From Oerskovia turbata (GTDB lineage: Bacteria; Actinomycetota; Actinomycetes; Actinomycetales; Cellulomonadaceae): DNA of 64,000 nucleotides. The notes under the pieces were generated by a model, which searched no databases, was not told the origin of the DNA, and saw only the letters and a program-made list of their open reading frames with translations. The stretch lies in the NCBI RefSeq assembly GCF_000718325.1, contig NZ_JOFV01000010.1, positions 77,737 to 141,736 of the forward strand, written 5' to 3'. Below, piece by piece: positions 26,037 through 34,659 of this stretch (within the stretch, counting starts at the first letter, position 1; each line of letters opens with the position of its first letter). A program made the position numbers and the translations under genes.

Positions 26037-26534
26037 CTAGAGCTCGATGATCGGTGTCGTCACGGCGTCGCCGCCGGCGCCGAGGGCGCGCAGCAGCAGG
26101 CTCGCCGGACCGGGCCCGACGGCGTCGAACACGAACCGACCGTCCTCGTCGGCGACGGTCGAGACCATCCCGTCCGGGCGGTGCAGCTCGACCGTCAGCT
26201 CGCCGGCCGGCGCTGCCCACCCGTCGATGCGGATCCGACCGTCGTCACGAGCGGACAGCGTGATCATGACGGTGAGGGACTCGGCCGTGAAGGTGATGGT
26301 GCGTGCCTCGATCGGCGGCGCCTCGCCCCGGACCGACATCTCCGGCACGCGGACGTACTCGAGCTCCATGACCTCGGCCTCCAGACCGGCGAGCGTGATC
26401 GCGAACAGCGACCGCTCGACGAGACCGTCCGGCACCGGGTCGAGCATCGTGTGGATACGGGCGAGATCCGCCAGGATCTCGAGGTCGACGGTGTCCAGCG
26501 GTTCCTCGGGGCTGTACCCCAACGGTGCGCTCAT
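26037..26534 (-). CDS. Small protein with carboxypeptidase-regulatory-like (Ig-fold) C-terminus, partner of the sigma factor
   Basis: A 165-residue acidic soluble protein. The N-terminal half is helical (LDTVDLEILADLARIHTMLD, then VPDGLVERSLFAITLAGLEA), resembling the short regulatory segment encoded next to ECF-type sigma factors but without a zinc anti-sigma HxxxCxxC motif. The C-terminal half (about residues 95 to 165: GWAAPAGELTVELHRPDG, then DEDGRFVFDAVGPG) resembles a carboxypeptidase-regulatory or SdrD-type beta-sandwich. The ATG overlaps the sigma factor stop (ATGA) and has a GGGAA site 6 nt upstream; an ATG at 26546 is an alternative. A role as anti-sigma or adaptor is inferred from position only. 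Confidence 0.75.
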   Translation of the reverse strand: MSAPLGYSPEEPLDTVDLEILADLARIHTMLDPVPDGLVERSLFAITLAGLEAEVMELEYVRVPEMSVRGEAPPIEARTITFTAESLTVMITLSARDDGRIRIDGWAAPAGELTVELHRPDGMVSTVADEDGRFVFDAVGPGPASLLLRALGAGGDAVTTPIIEL

Positions 26535-27175
26535 GATGTTTCCCATGTCCTGTCCCCCTGCTCGCTCTCGATGATGTCGCGGAGCTTTGCCAAGCACCGC
26601 CCACGGTTGGACCCGATGCTGCCCACCGGCATGCCGATGGCGCTCGAGATGTACTTGTAGTCGGGTCGGTCCGCCAACGAGATCAACCGGAGGAGCTGCT
26701 GACAGCGGTCCGGCAGCTGGAGGACAGCGCGCCACAGGTAGCGGTCGCGCTCCACCTCGAGGACCTGGGTCTCGGGGGTGGGGTCGGAGGAGGGCAGGGT
26801 GCCAGTGGGCCCGTCGAGCATGTCGTCCGGCAGCTCGGTCCGGCGCCTCTGGTCGTCACGCTGCTTGCGGACGGCCTCCCAGGCGCCGCGCTTGGCCGTC
26901 ACGAGGAGCCACTTGAGGACCGCGTGAGGCTCCTGGATCGTGTGCGCGTTGCGCACGAGGGCCATCCAGGTGTTCTGGACGATGTCGTCGGCCTGCTCGC
27001 GGACGACGCCCTGGGCCCTGACCGTGTGCCACAGCAACGGCGTGGCCTCTCGCACGAAGTCGGCCAGTGCCTGGTGCTTGCCCTCCCGGTAGTCGAGCAG
27101 GGCGGCCGCGGCACGGTCCCCGAGGCTCACCTCCGGCTCGTCGACTTCCGGGACGTCCTCGGTGATCCGTGTCAT
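26531..27175 (-). CDS. ECF-like RNA polymerase sigma factor
   Basis: The 214-residue product has a sigma-70 region 2 (about residues 35 to 105: QADDIVQNTWMALVRN) and region 4 (about 146 to 204: LQLPDRCQQLLRLISLADRP, then GMPVGSIGSNRGRCLAKLRD), joined by a short linker, with no region 1 or 3. ATG at 27175 was chosen because a candidate promoter lies at 27229-27258; an upstream ATG at 27262 would add 29 non-conserved residues. It heads the operon sigma, Ig-fold-like protein, S8 protease, TPR-CHAT protease, with 4-nt overlap to the next gene. Autoregulation would be typical of ECF loci but is not shown here. Confidence 0.85.
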   Translation of the reverse strand: MTRITEDVPEVDEPEVSLGDRAAAALLDYREGKHQALADFVREATPLLWHTVRAQGVVREQADDIVQNTWMALVRNAHTIQEPHAVLKWLLVTAKRGAWEAVRKQRDDQRRRTELPDDMLDGPTGTLPSSDPTPETQVLEVERDRYLWRAVLQLPDRCQQLLRLISLADRPDYKYISSAIGMPVGSIGSNRGRCLAKLRDIIESEQGDRTWETS

Positions 27176-27228
27176 GGCTGGGTGCGCCGTCTGCTCTCGA
27201 TCGTGCTCGGGTACTTCGGGGGAACCCG

Positions 27229-27258
27229 AGTCTAGGGGCGTCTGCCCAGGTGGGACAA
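27229..27258 (-). promoter_or_regulatory. Candidate promoter of the sigma/S8/CHAT operon
   Basis: Minus-strand TTGTCC (27253-27258) and TAGACT (27229-27234), spaced 18 bp. The start point would fall about 47 bp before the chosen sigma ATG. The remaining 27260-27650 stretch, between divergent operons, should also contain the chitinase promoter; no convincing gene is seen there. Confidence 0.4.
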
Positions 27259-27650
27259 GCATTTCCGCCACCGCAGGACCTCCCTCCGGCCCGTGCTCAC
27301 GCACGCTCGACACAGCGGGCCGGTGGTGCACCGGACCCCTTCCTGCCGGGAGAGAGGGACGGGCACCGCGTTTGATACACGCGCCCGCAGGCTCTTCCCG
27401 CGCCTCCGGCGAGCGCCTCGGCGACCCGCTCCACGCGACCCGCGCGACGTCGTCGGGCGGGGGGAGGTCGCGGCTACGGGTACGCGACCCGTACGGGGAT
27501 CCCCGTACCGCTCGCAGCAGAGAGTGGTGAATCCCCTCATCACAGGCGTGACGCGGCTCACGTAGCGTCGGCATGGCCGACCCAGATCGGACACTCGGAC
27601 GGTCCCGGTGAGACGACGACGTCCCGGACCCCTTGCTAGAGGAGCACCAC

Positions 27651-29036
27651 GTGAGAACCCATCGACACCCCGCCGACGGCGCCCGCCGTCCGGCTCGCCT
27701 GCTCGCGGCGCTGACCGCCGCCACGGTCGCCCTCGGCGGGCTCGCGCTCGCCGGTACGAGCGCCCAGGCCGCCCCGCAGCCCGCGGCCCAGCCCGCGACC
27801 GTCGCGGCTGCCACCGCCCCGGGCCACCAGTGGCTCACTGGCTACTGGCACAACTTCGACAACGGCTCGGTCGTCATGCCGCTGAGCGACATCCCGCCCG
27901 CCTACAACCTGGTCGCCGTCGCGTTCGCCGACAACCTGGCCGGCACCCCCGGCGGGATCACGTTCAACCTCTCGACGGCCGAGCTCGACGGGTACACCGT
28001 GCCCCAGTTCAAGGCCGACATCGCCGCGATCCGGGCACAGGGCCGCAAGGTCATCCTGTCCGTCGGCGGCGAGAAGGGGAACGTCATCGTCTCCAACGCG
28101 ACCGAGGCGAAGAACTTCGCCGACACCTCGTACGCCCTCATGCAGGAGTACGGCTTCGACGGCGTCGACATCGACCTCGAGCACGGCATCAACGCCACGT
28201 ACATGGCCAGTGCGCTGCGACAGCTGTCGGCCAAGGCCGGTCCGAGCCTCATCATCGCGATGGCCCCGCAGACCATCGACTACCAGGCGACCTCGATGGG
28301 CTACTACCAGCTCACGCTCGCGATCAAGGACATCCTCACGATCGTCAACACCCAGTACTACAACTCGGGCGCGATGATGGGCTGCAATCAGCAGGTCTAC
28401 AGCCAGGGCAGCGTCGACTTCCTCACCTCGCTCTCCTGCATCCAGCTCGAGATGGGCCTGCGGCCCGACCAGGTCGGCATCGGCGTCCCCGCGGTCCAGG
28501 CCGCGGCGGGTGGCGGCTACCAGCCCATCGCGAACGTGATCAAGGCCGTCGACTGCCTCGAGACGGGCTCGAACTGCGGCGCCTTCAAGCCTGCGACGCC
28601 GTACGGCAAGATCGGCGGCGTCATGACCTGGTCGATCAACTGGGACAAGAAGAACAACTACGCGCTCGCGACGGCCGTCGGCGCACGGCTCGGTACGGGC
28701 TCCGGAGGCGGGACCACGGGCGGCACGACCGGCGGGACCACCGGCGGCACGACCGGTGGGACCACCGGCGGGACCACCGGTGGGACCACCGGCGGGACCA
28801 CCGGCGGGACCACCGGCGGCACGACCGGTGGGACCACCGGCGGGACCACCGGCGGCACGACCGGTGGGACCACCGGCGGGACCTGCTCGGCCGCTCCGTG
28901 GAGCGCGACGACCGTCTACACGGGCGGCAACACCGTCTCCCACAACGGGCGCACCTGGCAGGCCAAGTGGTGGACGCGCGGCGACGCTCCGGCCCCCAGC
29001 GACTGGGGCGTGTGGAAGGACCTCGGCGCCTGCTGA
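27651..29036 (+). CDS. Secreted GH18 chitinase with Gly-Thr linker and chitin-binding module
   Basis: Endo-acting chitinases of family 18 hydrolyse chitin with retention. The 461-residue protein has a signal peptide (about residues 1 to 40, ending GTSAQAAP), a GH18 barrel with the catalytic motif DGVDIDLEHG (acid/base Glu177), a linker of 14 GGTT units (28707-28874), and a C-terminal 50-residue CBM5/12-like module (CSAAPWSATTVYTGGNTVSH, then WQAKWWTRGDAP). The GTG start follows an AGAGGAG site 6 to 7 nt upstream; a TTG six codons earlier is less likely. It is monocistronic, divergent from the sigma operon and convergent with the phosphodiesterase gene. Confidence 0.95.
   Translation: MRTHRHPADGARRPARLLAALTAATVALGGLALAGTSAQAAPQPAAQPATVAAATAPGHQWLTGYWHNFDNGSVVMPLSDIPPAYNLVAVAFADNLAGTPGGITFNLSTAELDGYTVPQFKADIAAIRAQGRKVILSVGGEKGNVIVSNATEAKNFADTSYALMQEYGFDGVDIDLEHGINATYMASALRQLSAKAGPSLIIAMAPQTIDYQATSMGYYQLTLAIKDILTIVNTQYYNSGAMMGCNQQVYSQGSVDFLTSLSCIQLEMGLRPDQVGIGVPAVQAAAGGGYQPIANVIKAVDCLETGSNCGAFKPATPYGKIGGVMTWSINWDKKNNYALATAVGARLGTGSGGGTTGGTTGGTTGGTTGGTTGGTTGGTTGGTTGGTTGGTTGGTTGGTTGGTTGGTTGGTCSAAPWSATTVYTGGNTVSHNGRTWQAKWWTRGDAPAPSDWGVWKDLGAC
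28707..28874 (+). repeat. 14 tandem 12-bp repeats (GGTT linker of the chitinase)
   Basis: Fourteen 12-bp units alternate two codon versions (GGC GGG ACC ACC and GGC GGC ACG ACC types). They encode a Gly-Gly-Thr-Thr linker between the catalytic and binding modules. The opposite strand reads as a VPPV repeat but is a shadow. Confidence 0.95.
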
Positions 29037-29074
29037 AGCCCTCCCCGGAGGCCCGTCGAAACCTCGCACGACCC

Positions 29075-29126
29075 GAGCCGCCTGGCGCGTCGTTCCCCTC
29101 GGGAGCGACGAACCAGGCGGCTCGGT
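29075..29126. terminator. Bidirectional terminator between chitinase and phosphodiesterase genes
   Basis: An imperfect inverted repeat of about 25 bp per arm (29075-29099 with 29102-29126, a few mismatches in the inner half) lies 38 bp past the chitinase stop and 49 bp past the end of the convergent gene. Confidence 0.75.
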
Positions 29127-29175
29127 GCCGTTCGCAGAACCGTGGCCCGTGGGCCGGGGCTCCGCGAGCAGAGGG

Positions 29176-31218
29176 TCAGTCCACGGGGAAGAGCGACATC
29201 GTCAGCGTCGCCCCGTAGGAACCTGGCGCGGTGTCGGCCGGAAGCTCGAGAGCGAGGTCGGCCGTGACGTCGGACGTGCCCTTGCGGCCGATCGCGTCAG
29301 CACCGGCGAGGGTCTGCGGGACCGCGAGCCCCGCTCCCCCGCCCAGCACCGAGGAGACGCTCGGCCCGACCCGCACGCCCGGCTTGTCCACCACGAGACG
29401 CGGCGTCCAGCCCAGCCGCTCGGCACCGAACGTCGTCGCGCCTGCGGAGAACGCGGTCGACTGCCCGGACACCGCCCACCCGGCGGCCTCGAGGCGCGTG
29501 TCGGAGACGCTCACGACCGGCAGGGCCGCGGTGTAGGTCAGGTGGTCCCCGTCCAGGCCGCCCGCGAGCGTGACAGGCGCACCGTCGCTCGCGACCGTCA
29601 TCGAGAGCCGTCCCTCGACGACGGGCTCCTCGACGACGGCCTGGAGCGCGACGCCCTGCGCACCGGCCGGGTCCGTGCCGCCCGAGGTCGCGAAGCGCAC
29701 CTGGTCGAGAGCCCAGAACCAGTCGTTCGTCCCGCTGTAGCGGAAGCGGTACTGCGCGGCCCGCGCCCCGGCGGGGACGTCCGTCACGATCGTGCGTCGG
29801 CCGTTCTCGCTGGCCGGGAACGCAGCCACCTGAACCGGTGCGGCGCCGTCGAAGCTCACGAGGACCTCGGCGACCTGCACACGGTCGTGACGGTAGGAGT
29901 GCTCGAAGCTCAGCACGGCCTGCTCCCTGCCCGCGACCGCGTAGGTCGGCGTGACGAGCGTCGAGTCGAACTTCCCCGCGCCGTGGCTCTTGTCGTCCCA
30001 CTCGTCGGAGTCCGCGACCGCGATCACGTCACGCCCGCGGGTGAAGTTCTCGCGCGCCTGCCCCGGCTCCGCCGCGGACCAGAACGACTGGGTCGTGAAC
30101 GACCAGCCACGCCACTCGGTCACGCCACCCGACGGCATGGCCGAGTTGTCCACGCTCCAGCCGGACGGCGGGGTCGTCGTGAAGCCGAGCGTCCCGGCCG
30201 GGACCGTCGTCTCGTCGACGCGCGGCGCGAGGGCCGGGCGCAGGCTGTCGAAGTCGTCCGCAACGTCGTCACCGATGGCCGTGCCGTCGAGGCCCCACGC
30301 GGGATCCACGGCGACACCCGCCTGGCGCATGACGGTCGGCGCGATGTCGGTGATCGCGAGGTTCTCCCGCCGCCCCTGCGCCTCGATGCCGTCCCCCGCC
30401 GCGATGACGAACGTCGCGCGCTCGGTCTGGGCCCGGCCACCGTGACCACCCGTGGGCAGGTGCCCGTGGTCGGCCGTGACGATGACGTTCCAGCTCTCGA
30501 CAGCGCGGGTCGGGCGCGACTCGATCGCGGCGAGGATCCGTCCGATGCGGGCGTCCTGCACCTCGAGCTCGGCCGTGTACTGCGCAGCGTCGGCGCCGTG
30601 GCTGTGGCCCGCGCCGTCGATGTCGTCCAGGTGAAGGAAGCTGACGTCCGGGTCCTGCGTCCCGAGGTACGTGATCGCCGCCTGCTCGGTCTTGACGTCC
30701 GACCCCGTCGCGAGGCGCAGGTCGATCCCGGCCGAGACGATGTCCCCGTTGCTCGCCGACGACGTGATGGGCGCCCATGTCGAGGCCGCGAAGGTCGCGA
30801 TGCTCGGGTCGACCTGCTCGAGACGGTCGAGGAAGCTCGGGTACTGCGCGTAGTTCTTGCCCGCGAACGAGTTGTCCCGGACGTTGTGCTTGTCCGTCCA
30901 CACGCCCGTCAGGATCGTCGACCAGCCCGCGCCCGACACCGTCTGGGCTCCACGCTGGCTCACCTCCTGCGCGTCGCTCGTGGCATACAGGAGGCTGTGC
31001 CCGTACGTCCCGCGCTGCATGAGCGCGTGCAGGTTCGGGGTCGACGCGGCCTCGATCTTGTCGAGCCTGGCCCCGTCCAGGCCGATCACGAGCGTCTTGT
31101 CCGTACGAGTTCCCTGCAGGACGAGGGCTTCCCCCTCGGCCGCGAACGCGGCCGCCGGCACGAGGAACGTCCCCGCCGCCAGGCTCCCGGCGAGTGCCAG
31201 GTGTGCGATCTTGCGCAT
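29176..31218 (-). CDS. Secreted alkaline phosphatase superfamily protein (type I phosphodiesterase/nucleotide pyrophosphatase-like)
   Basis: The 680-residue precursor begins MRKIAHLALAGSLAAGTFLV, a signal peptide ending near AAAFAA. Residues about 45 to 350 form an alkaline-phosphatase-superfamily fold with metal ligands in VIGLDGAR, a Thr nucleophile in GWSTILTG, and further ligands in HLDDIDGAGHSHG and VTADHGHLPTGGHGG. The remaining C-terminal part is beta-rich. It probably hydrolyses phosphodiesters outside the cell; the substrate is unknown. The ATG at 31218 has a GAAGGG site; an in-frame start 11 codons upstream lacks one. It lies between rplA and the chitinase and is unrelated to the ribosomal genes. 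Confidence 0.88.
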   Translation of the reverse strand: MRKIAHLALAGSLAAGTFLVPAAAFAAEGEALVLQGTRTDKTLVIGLDGARLDKIEAASTPNLHALMQRGTYGHSLLYATSDAQEVSQRGAQTVSGAGWSTILTGVWTDKHNVRDNSFAGKNYAQYPSFLDRLEQVDPSIATFAASTWAPITSSASNGDIVSAGIDLRLATGSDVKTEQAAITYLGTQDPDVSFLHLDDIDGAGHSHGADAAQYTAELEVQDARIGRILAAIESRPTRAVESWNVIVTADHGHLPTGGHGGRAQTERATFVIAAGDGIEAQGRRENLAITDIAPTVMRQAGVAVDPAWGLDGTAIGDDVADDFDSLRPALAPRVDETTVPAGTLGFTTTPPSGWSVDNSAMPSGGVTEWRGWSFTTQSFWSAAEPGQARENFTRGRDVIAVADSDEWDDKSHGAGKFDSTLVTPTYAVAGREQAVLSFEHSYRHDRVQVAEVLVSFDGAAPVQVAAFPASENGRRTIVTDVPAGARAAQYRFRYSGTNDWFWALDQVRFATSGGTDPAGAQGVALQAVVEEPVVEGRLSMTVASDGAPVTLAGGLDGDHLTYTAALPVVSVSDTRLEAAGWAVSGQSTAFSAGATTFGAERLGWTPRLVVDKPGVRVGPSVSSVLGGGAGLAVPQTLAGADAIGRKGTSDVTADLALELPADTAPGSYGATLTMSLFPVD

Positions 31219-31484
31219 GTCCAACCCTTCAGTCGTCATGGTGCACGTCATGGATGTGTTGTCCGGACGGCGTCGCGAGACTCACTTGTCCAGACAGGCA
31301 TCACTGTGGCCGCACCAAGCAGACCGGGCATGAACCGGGACGATCGGGACAGTGAACGTCTCCACGCGGCACCGAGCGGATCACGTCACCGGCAGGACGA
31401 ACCAGACATCTCAACCCATGCATCTGCCAGCACCAACCACAGCCAGCCACAGCCGGCCACGCGCACCACCCCAGGACGACCAAA

Positions 31485-31529
31485 GCCCGACGGCGCCCCT
31501 CCCCGCGAAGGGGAGAGACGCCGTCGGGC
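31485..31529 (-). terminator. rplA terminator hairpin
   Basis: A GC-rich hairpin (31485-31504 with 31509-31529, one internal mismatch region) starts 15 bp past the rplA stop. The rest of 31219-31484 is AC-rich spacer without a visible gene; it should hold the promoter of the phosphodiesterase gene. Confidence 0.8.
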
Positions 31530-31544
31530 TGGAGGGCGAGGCGA

Positions 31545-32261
31545 TCAGGCCGCGTCGTCCTCGAGAAGCTTCGAGACCTTGGACTGGTCCAGCGGGATGC
31601 CGGGGCCCATCGTGGTCGAGAGCGTCGCCTTGGTGATGTAGCGGCCCTTCGAGGAGGACGGCTTCAGACGCAGGACCTCTTCGATCGCTGCGGCGTAGTT
31701 CTCCACGAGCGCCTTCTCGTCGAACGAGACCTTGCCGATGATGAAGTGGAGGTTCGCGTGCTTGTCGACACGGAACTCGATCTTTCCGCCCTTGATGTCC
31801 TCGACTGCCTTCGCGACGTCCATCGTGACGGTGCCGGTCTTCGGGTTCGGCATCAGACCACGGGGGCCGAGGACCTTACCGAGACGACCGACCTTGCCCA
31901 TGAGGTCCGGCGTCGCGACAGCGGAGTCGAAGTCCGTGAAGCCCGCGGCCACCTTCTCGATGAGCTCGTCGCCACCGACGATGTCGGCGCCGGCCGCACG
32001 GGCCTGCTCCGCCTTCTCGCCGTTCGCGAAGACCAGGACGCGAGCGGTCTTGCCCGTGCCGTGGGGGAGGTTGACCGTGCCACGGACCATCTGGTCCGCC
32101 TTGCGGGGGTCGACACCGAGACGGAAAGCGACCTCGACGGTCGCGTCGTACTTGGTGGGCGAGGTCTCCTTCGCCAGGCGAACAGCCTGGAGCGGGGTGT
32201 AGAGCTCGTCGCGGTCGATCTTCTCCGCTGCGGCGCGGTACGCCTTGCTGCGCGTTGCCAT
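31545..32261 (-). CDS. rplA: 50S ribosomal protein L1
   Basis: L1 forms the mobile stalk that handles E-site tRNA and can repress rplKA translation. The 238-residue protein starts [20 protein letters not shown] with AAGGAG 7 nt upstream and contains the signature [12 protein letters not shown]. The 31-codon upstream extension is not conserved. It follows rplK by 154 bp and is closed by a hairpin, so the operon ends here and not at rplJ. Confidence 0.97.
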   Translation of the reverse strand: MATRSKAYRAAAEKIDRDELYTPLQAVRLAKETSPTKYDATVEVAFRLGVDPRKADQMVRGTVNLPHGTGKTARVLVFANGEKAEQARAAGADIVGGDELIEKVAAGFTDFDSAVATPDLMGKVGRLGKVLGPRGLMPNPKTGTVTMDVAKAVEDIKGGKIEFRVDKHANLHFIIGKVSFDEKALVENYAAAIEEVLRLKPSSSKGRYITKATLSTTMGPGIPLDQSKVSKLLEDDAA

Positions 32262-32415
32262 CTGCTTCTCCTTCTCGAGCAGTCGTGGTCTACGGGTCCG
32301 CGCGGACCCTGCCACTGTCCCGGCGGGCGAACCTGCCGGGACCTGATGATTCATGACTGGCCGGCCAGGAGGCCGACCGAAGGACCGGTCAGGACCGGTC
32401 CGGAGGGGGTGGTGC

Positions 32416-32847
32416 TCAGCCCTCGACGGTGATACCCATCGAACGGGCCGTGCCCGCGATGATGAGCGTCGCGGCGTCGAGGTCGTTCGCGTTGAGGTCC
32501 TCGAGCTTGGTCTGAGCGATCTCGCGCACCTGCGCAGAGGTCAGCTTCGCGACCTTGACCGTGTGCGGCGTGGGCGAACCCTTGTCGACACCCGCGGCCT
32601 TCTTGATCAGCTCGGCGGCCGGCGGCGTCTTCGTGATGAAGGTGAAGGAACGGTCCTCGTAGACCGTGATCTCCACGGGGATGACGTTGCCGCGCTGCGA
32701 CTCGGTCGCCGCGTTGTAGGCCTTGCAGAACTCCATGATGTTGACGCCGTGCTGACCGAGCGCAGGGCCGATCGGGGGGGCGGGAGTTGCGGCACCGGCC
32801 TGGATCTGGAGCTTGATCAGCCCAGAGACCTTCTTCTTGGGAGGCAT
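32416..32847 (-). CDS. rplK: 50S ribosomal protein L11
   Basis: L11 forms the GTPase-associated centre and is needed for RelA activation; it is the thiostrepton-region protein. The 143-residue product shows [20 protein letters not shown] and the conserved [20 protein letters not shown]. It lies 73 bp downstream of nusG. Confidence 0.98.
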
Positions 32848-32920
32848 GAGTGTTCCGTGCTTTCTGTGTCTGGGCCGACGCCGTGGGCGATGACCCGGTT
32901 GCAGGTGCTGTCGAGCAGGG

Positions 32921-33736
32921 TCAGATCTTGGCGACCTGGTTGAACGACAGCTCGACCGGGGTCTCCCGGCCGAAGATGGAGACGAGGACCTTGAGCTTCT
33001 GGCCCTCGGCGTTGATCTCGGAGATCGTCGCGGGGAGCGTGTCGAACGGACCGTCCGTGACGGTGACCGACTCGCCGACCTGGAAGTCGACCTCGAACGG
33101 CGCCTTGGCCGTCGCGGCAGGCTTGCCGGCCTCGGCCTTGGGCTCGATCGTCGGGGCCAGCATGGAGAAGACCTCGTCGTGCGTCAGCGGCACGGGCTGG
33201 TGCGTGTGGCCCACGAAACCGGTGACACCGGGAGTGTGACGGACCGCGCCCCACGACTCGTCGGTCAGGTCCATGCGCACCAGGACGTAACCGGGGATAC
33301 GGACCCGGCGGACGATCTTCTTCTGCGCGTTCTTGATCTCCGCGACCTCTTCCATGGGGACCTCGATCTGGAAGATGAAGTCCTCCATGTTCAGGCTCTG
33401 GATGCGGTTCTCCAGGTTGGCCTTCACACGGTTCTCGTAGCCCGCGTAGGAGTGGATGACGAACCAGTCACCAGGCTTGGTGCGCAGGTCCTTCTTGAAC
33501 TCCTCGATCGGGTCGAGGTCGTCGAGCACGTCGCCGTCCTCGTCGACGCGGGGCTCGTCGTCGGCCTCGGCCGACTCCTCGTCCCCCACCTCGGCGTCCG
33601 GGGTGTCCTGCGCCTCGTCGTCCGCCTCGACCTCGTCGATGGCTGCCTCGGGCGCGTCGAGCTCGGCCGCGGCGCCTTCGGCGACGGGCTCGGTGGGATC
33701 GACGTTCTCCGCCTGGTCCAGCGACTCCTGGGACAC
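32921..33736 (-). CDS. nusG: Transcription termination/antitermination factor NusG
   Basis: NusG binds RNA polymerase and couples it to Rho or the ribosome. The 271-residue product is longer than E. coli NusG because of an acidic N-terminal extension of about 85 residues (rich in Glu, Asp and Ala). The NGN domain starts at about [17 protein letters not shown] and the KOW domain covers the C-terminus ([20 protein letters not shown]). GTG at 33736 was chosen over a longer reading to 33817. It lies between secE and rplK. Confidence 0.96.
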   Translation of the reverse strand: MSQESLDQAENVDPTEPVAEGAAAELDAPEAAIDEVEADDEAQDTPDAEVGDEESAEADDEPRVDEDGDVLDDLDPIEEFKKDLRTKPGDWFVIHSYAGYENRVKANLENRIQSLNMEDFIFQIEVPMEEVAEIKNAQKKIVRRVRIPGYVLVRMDLTDESWGAVRHTPGVTGFVGHTHQPVPLTHDEVFSMLAPTIEPKAEAGKPAATAKAPFEVDFQVGESVTVTDGPFDTLPATISEINAEGQKLKVLVSIFGRETPVELSFNQVAKI

Positions 33737-33862
33737 GAACGAACCTGCTTTCTGCTGACTACGCGAACATGCAACTGACGGGACCGGTACCGGTCCATAC
33801 GCTCCGGGCGCGAACAACTCCGGCGCCGCGAGATGCTCGCGACGCGGGGCGCCCTCCGGGGA

Positions 33863-34138
33863 TCAGCCCCCGAAGACCCACAGGACGGCCTGGCCGATCC
33901 CGAAGTCGAGCACCGTCACGAACGCCATGACCACGGCCACGAAGACGAGGACGACGGTGGTGTAGGTGATCAGCTCGGAACGAGTGGGGGTGACGACCTT
34001 CTTGAGCTCGGCGATCACCTGGCGGACGAAGAGCGCGATGCGCGAGAAGATGTTGCCCTTCTTCGCGTCGCCCTTCTTCTTGTCACCGCCGGCGCGCACG
34101 CCTTCAGCACCCAGCGCCTCTGATGGCGATTCGCTCAC
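33863..34138 (-). CDS. secE: Preprotein translocase subunit SecE
   Basis: SecE is the essential small subunit of the SecYEG channel. The 91-residue protein has a hydrophilic N-terminus, the conserved amphipathic helix (RQVIAELKKVVTPTRSELI) and one C-terminal membrane helix (about residues 60 to 85). The start is GTG. It lies 104 bp downstream of tRNA-Trp and upstream of nusG. Confidence 0.97.
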   Translation of the reverse strand: MSESPSEALGAEGVRAGGDKKKGDAKKGNIFSRIALFVRQVIAELKKVVTPTRSELITYTTVVLVFVAVVMAFVTVLDFGIGQAVLWVFGG

Positions 34139-34242
34139 TGTTCATCCCCACTACGTGACGTTGAAACCGAAACCGATGCTGACCTCTCGTGGTGTAACCC
34201 GTTACCGGACTACGCGCACGCCCCGGGAGGGGCGACGCCTTG

Positions 34243-34315
34243 CAGGGCAGACAGGGCTCGAACCTGCAACCTGCGGTTTTGGAGACCGCTGCGCTACCAA
34301 TTGCGCCACTGCCCT
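34243..34315 (-). tRNA. trpT: tRNA-Trp (anticodon CCA)
   Basis: A 73-nt cloverleaf with acceptor stem AGGGCAG/CTGCCCT, the T-arm GGTTCGAGCCC, and anticodon CCA at 34280-34282. The 3' CCA is not encoded. It is the usual tRNA-Trp upstream of secE in actinobacteria. Confidence 0.97.
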
Positions 34316-34389
34316 TCGTGATCGGCATCACCCCGTGCACCTGCCGCGGAGGCAGAGAACATCGGGTGGACACCTGCCACCGAAGGAAT

Positions 34390-34419
34390 ACTGTACGCGA
34401 ACCGAGCGCCGTGGTCGAA
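34390..34419 (-). promoter_or_regulatory. Promoter of tRNA-Trp, secE and nusG
   Basis: Minus-strand TTCGAC (34414-34419) and TACAGT (34390-34395) with an 18-bp spacer. The start point should be about 68 nt before the tRNA. The rest of 34420-34659 shows no gene; it should also carry the promoter of the divergent AbgT gene. Confidence 0.55.
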
Positions 34420-34659
34420 CCGGCACTTGCCCCGCCCCCCCACCGAGCCCTCGTCGGCCCCGCCGGGACCCGCTCCCGACCGTCCTCAGCACCCACGGCA
34501 GACGTCCACGGCAGACGGTGGCCCGTACCCGTCCCCGCGGGTGCGGCATCCGATCACCCGCTCCCGGTGATTCACCTCACATCCACACGTTCTCCTCGCG
34601 ATACTTGCTCCGAGTCCTCGCGCACTCCGCACGGGGCGATCGGGACATGAGAGGCCGAC

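Noticed and set aside
28707-28874. CRISPR-like array
   Set aside because: The units are 12 bp with no spacers and encode a Gly-Thr linker; no cas genes are present.
27608-29218. Repetitive Arg/His-rich open reading in another frame of the chitinase gene, and a VPPV-repeat reading on the opposite strand
   Set aside because: Both are alternative readings of the GGTT repeat; the GH18 frame has the signal peptide, catalytic motif and binding module.
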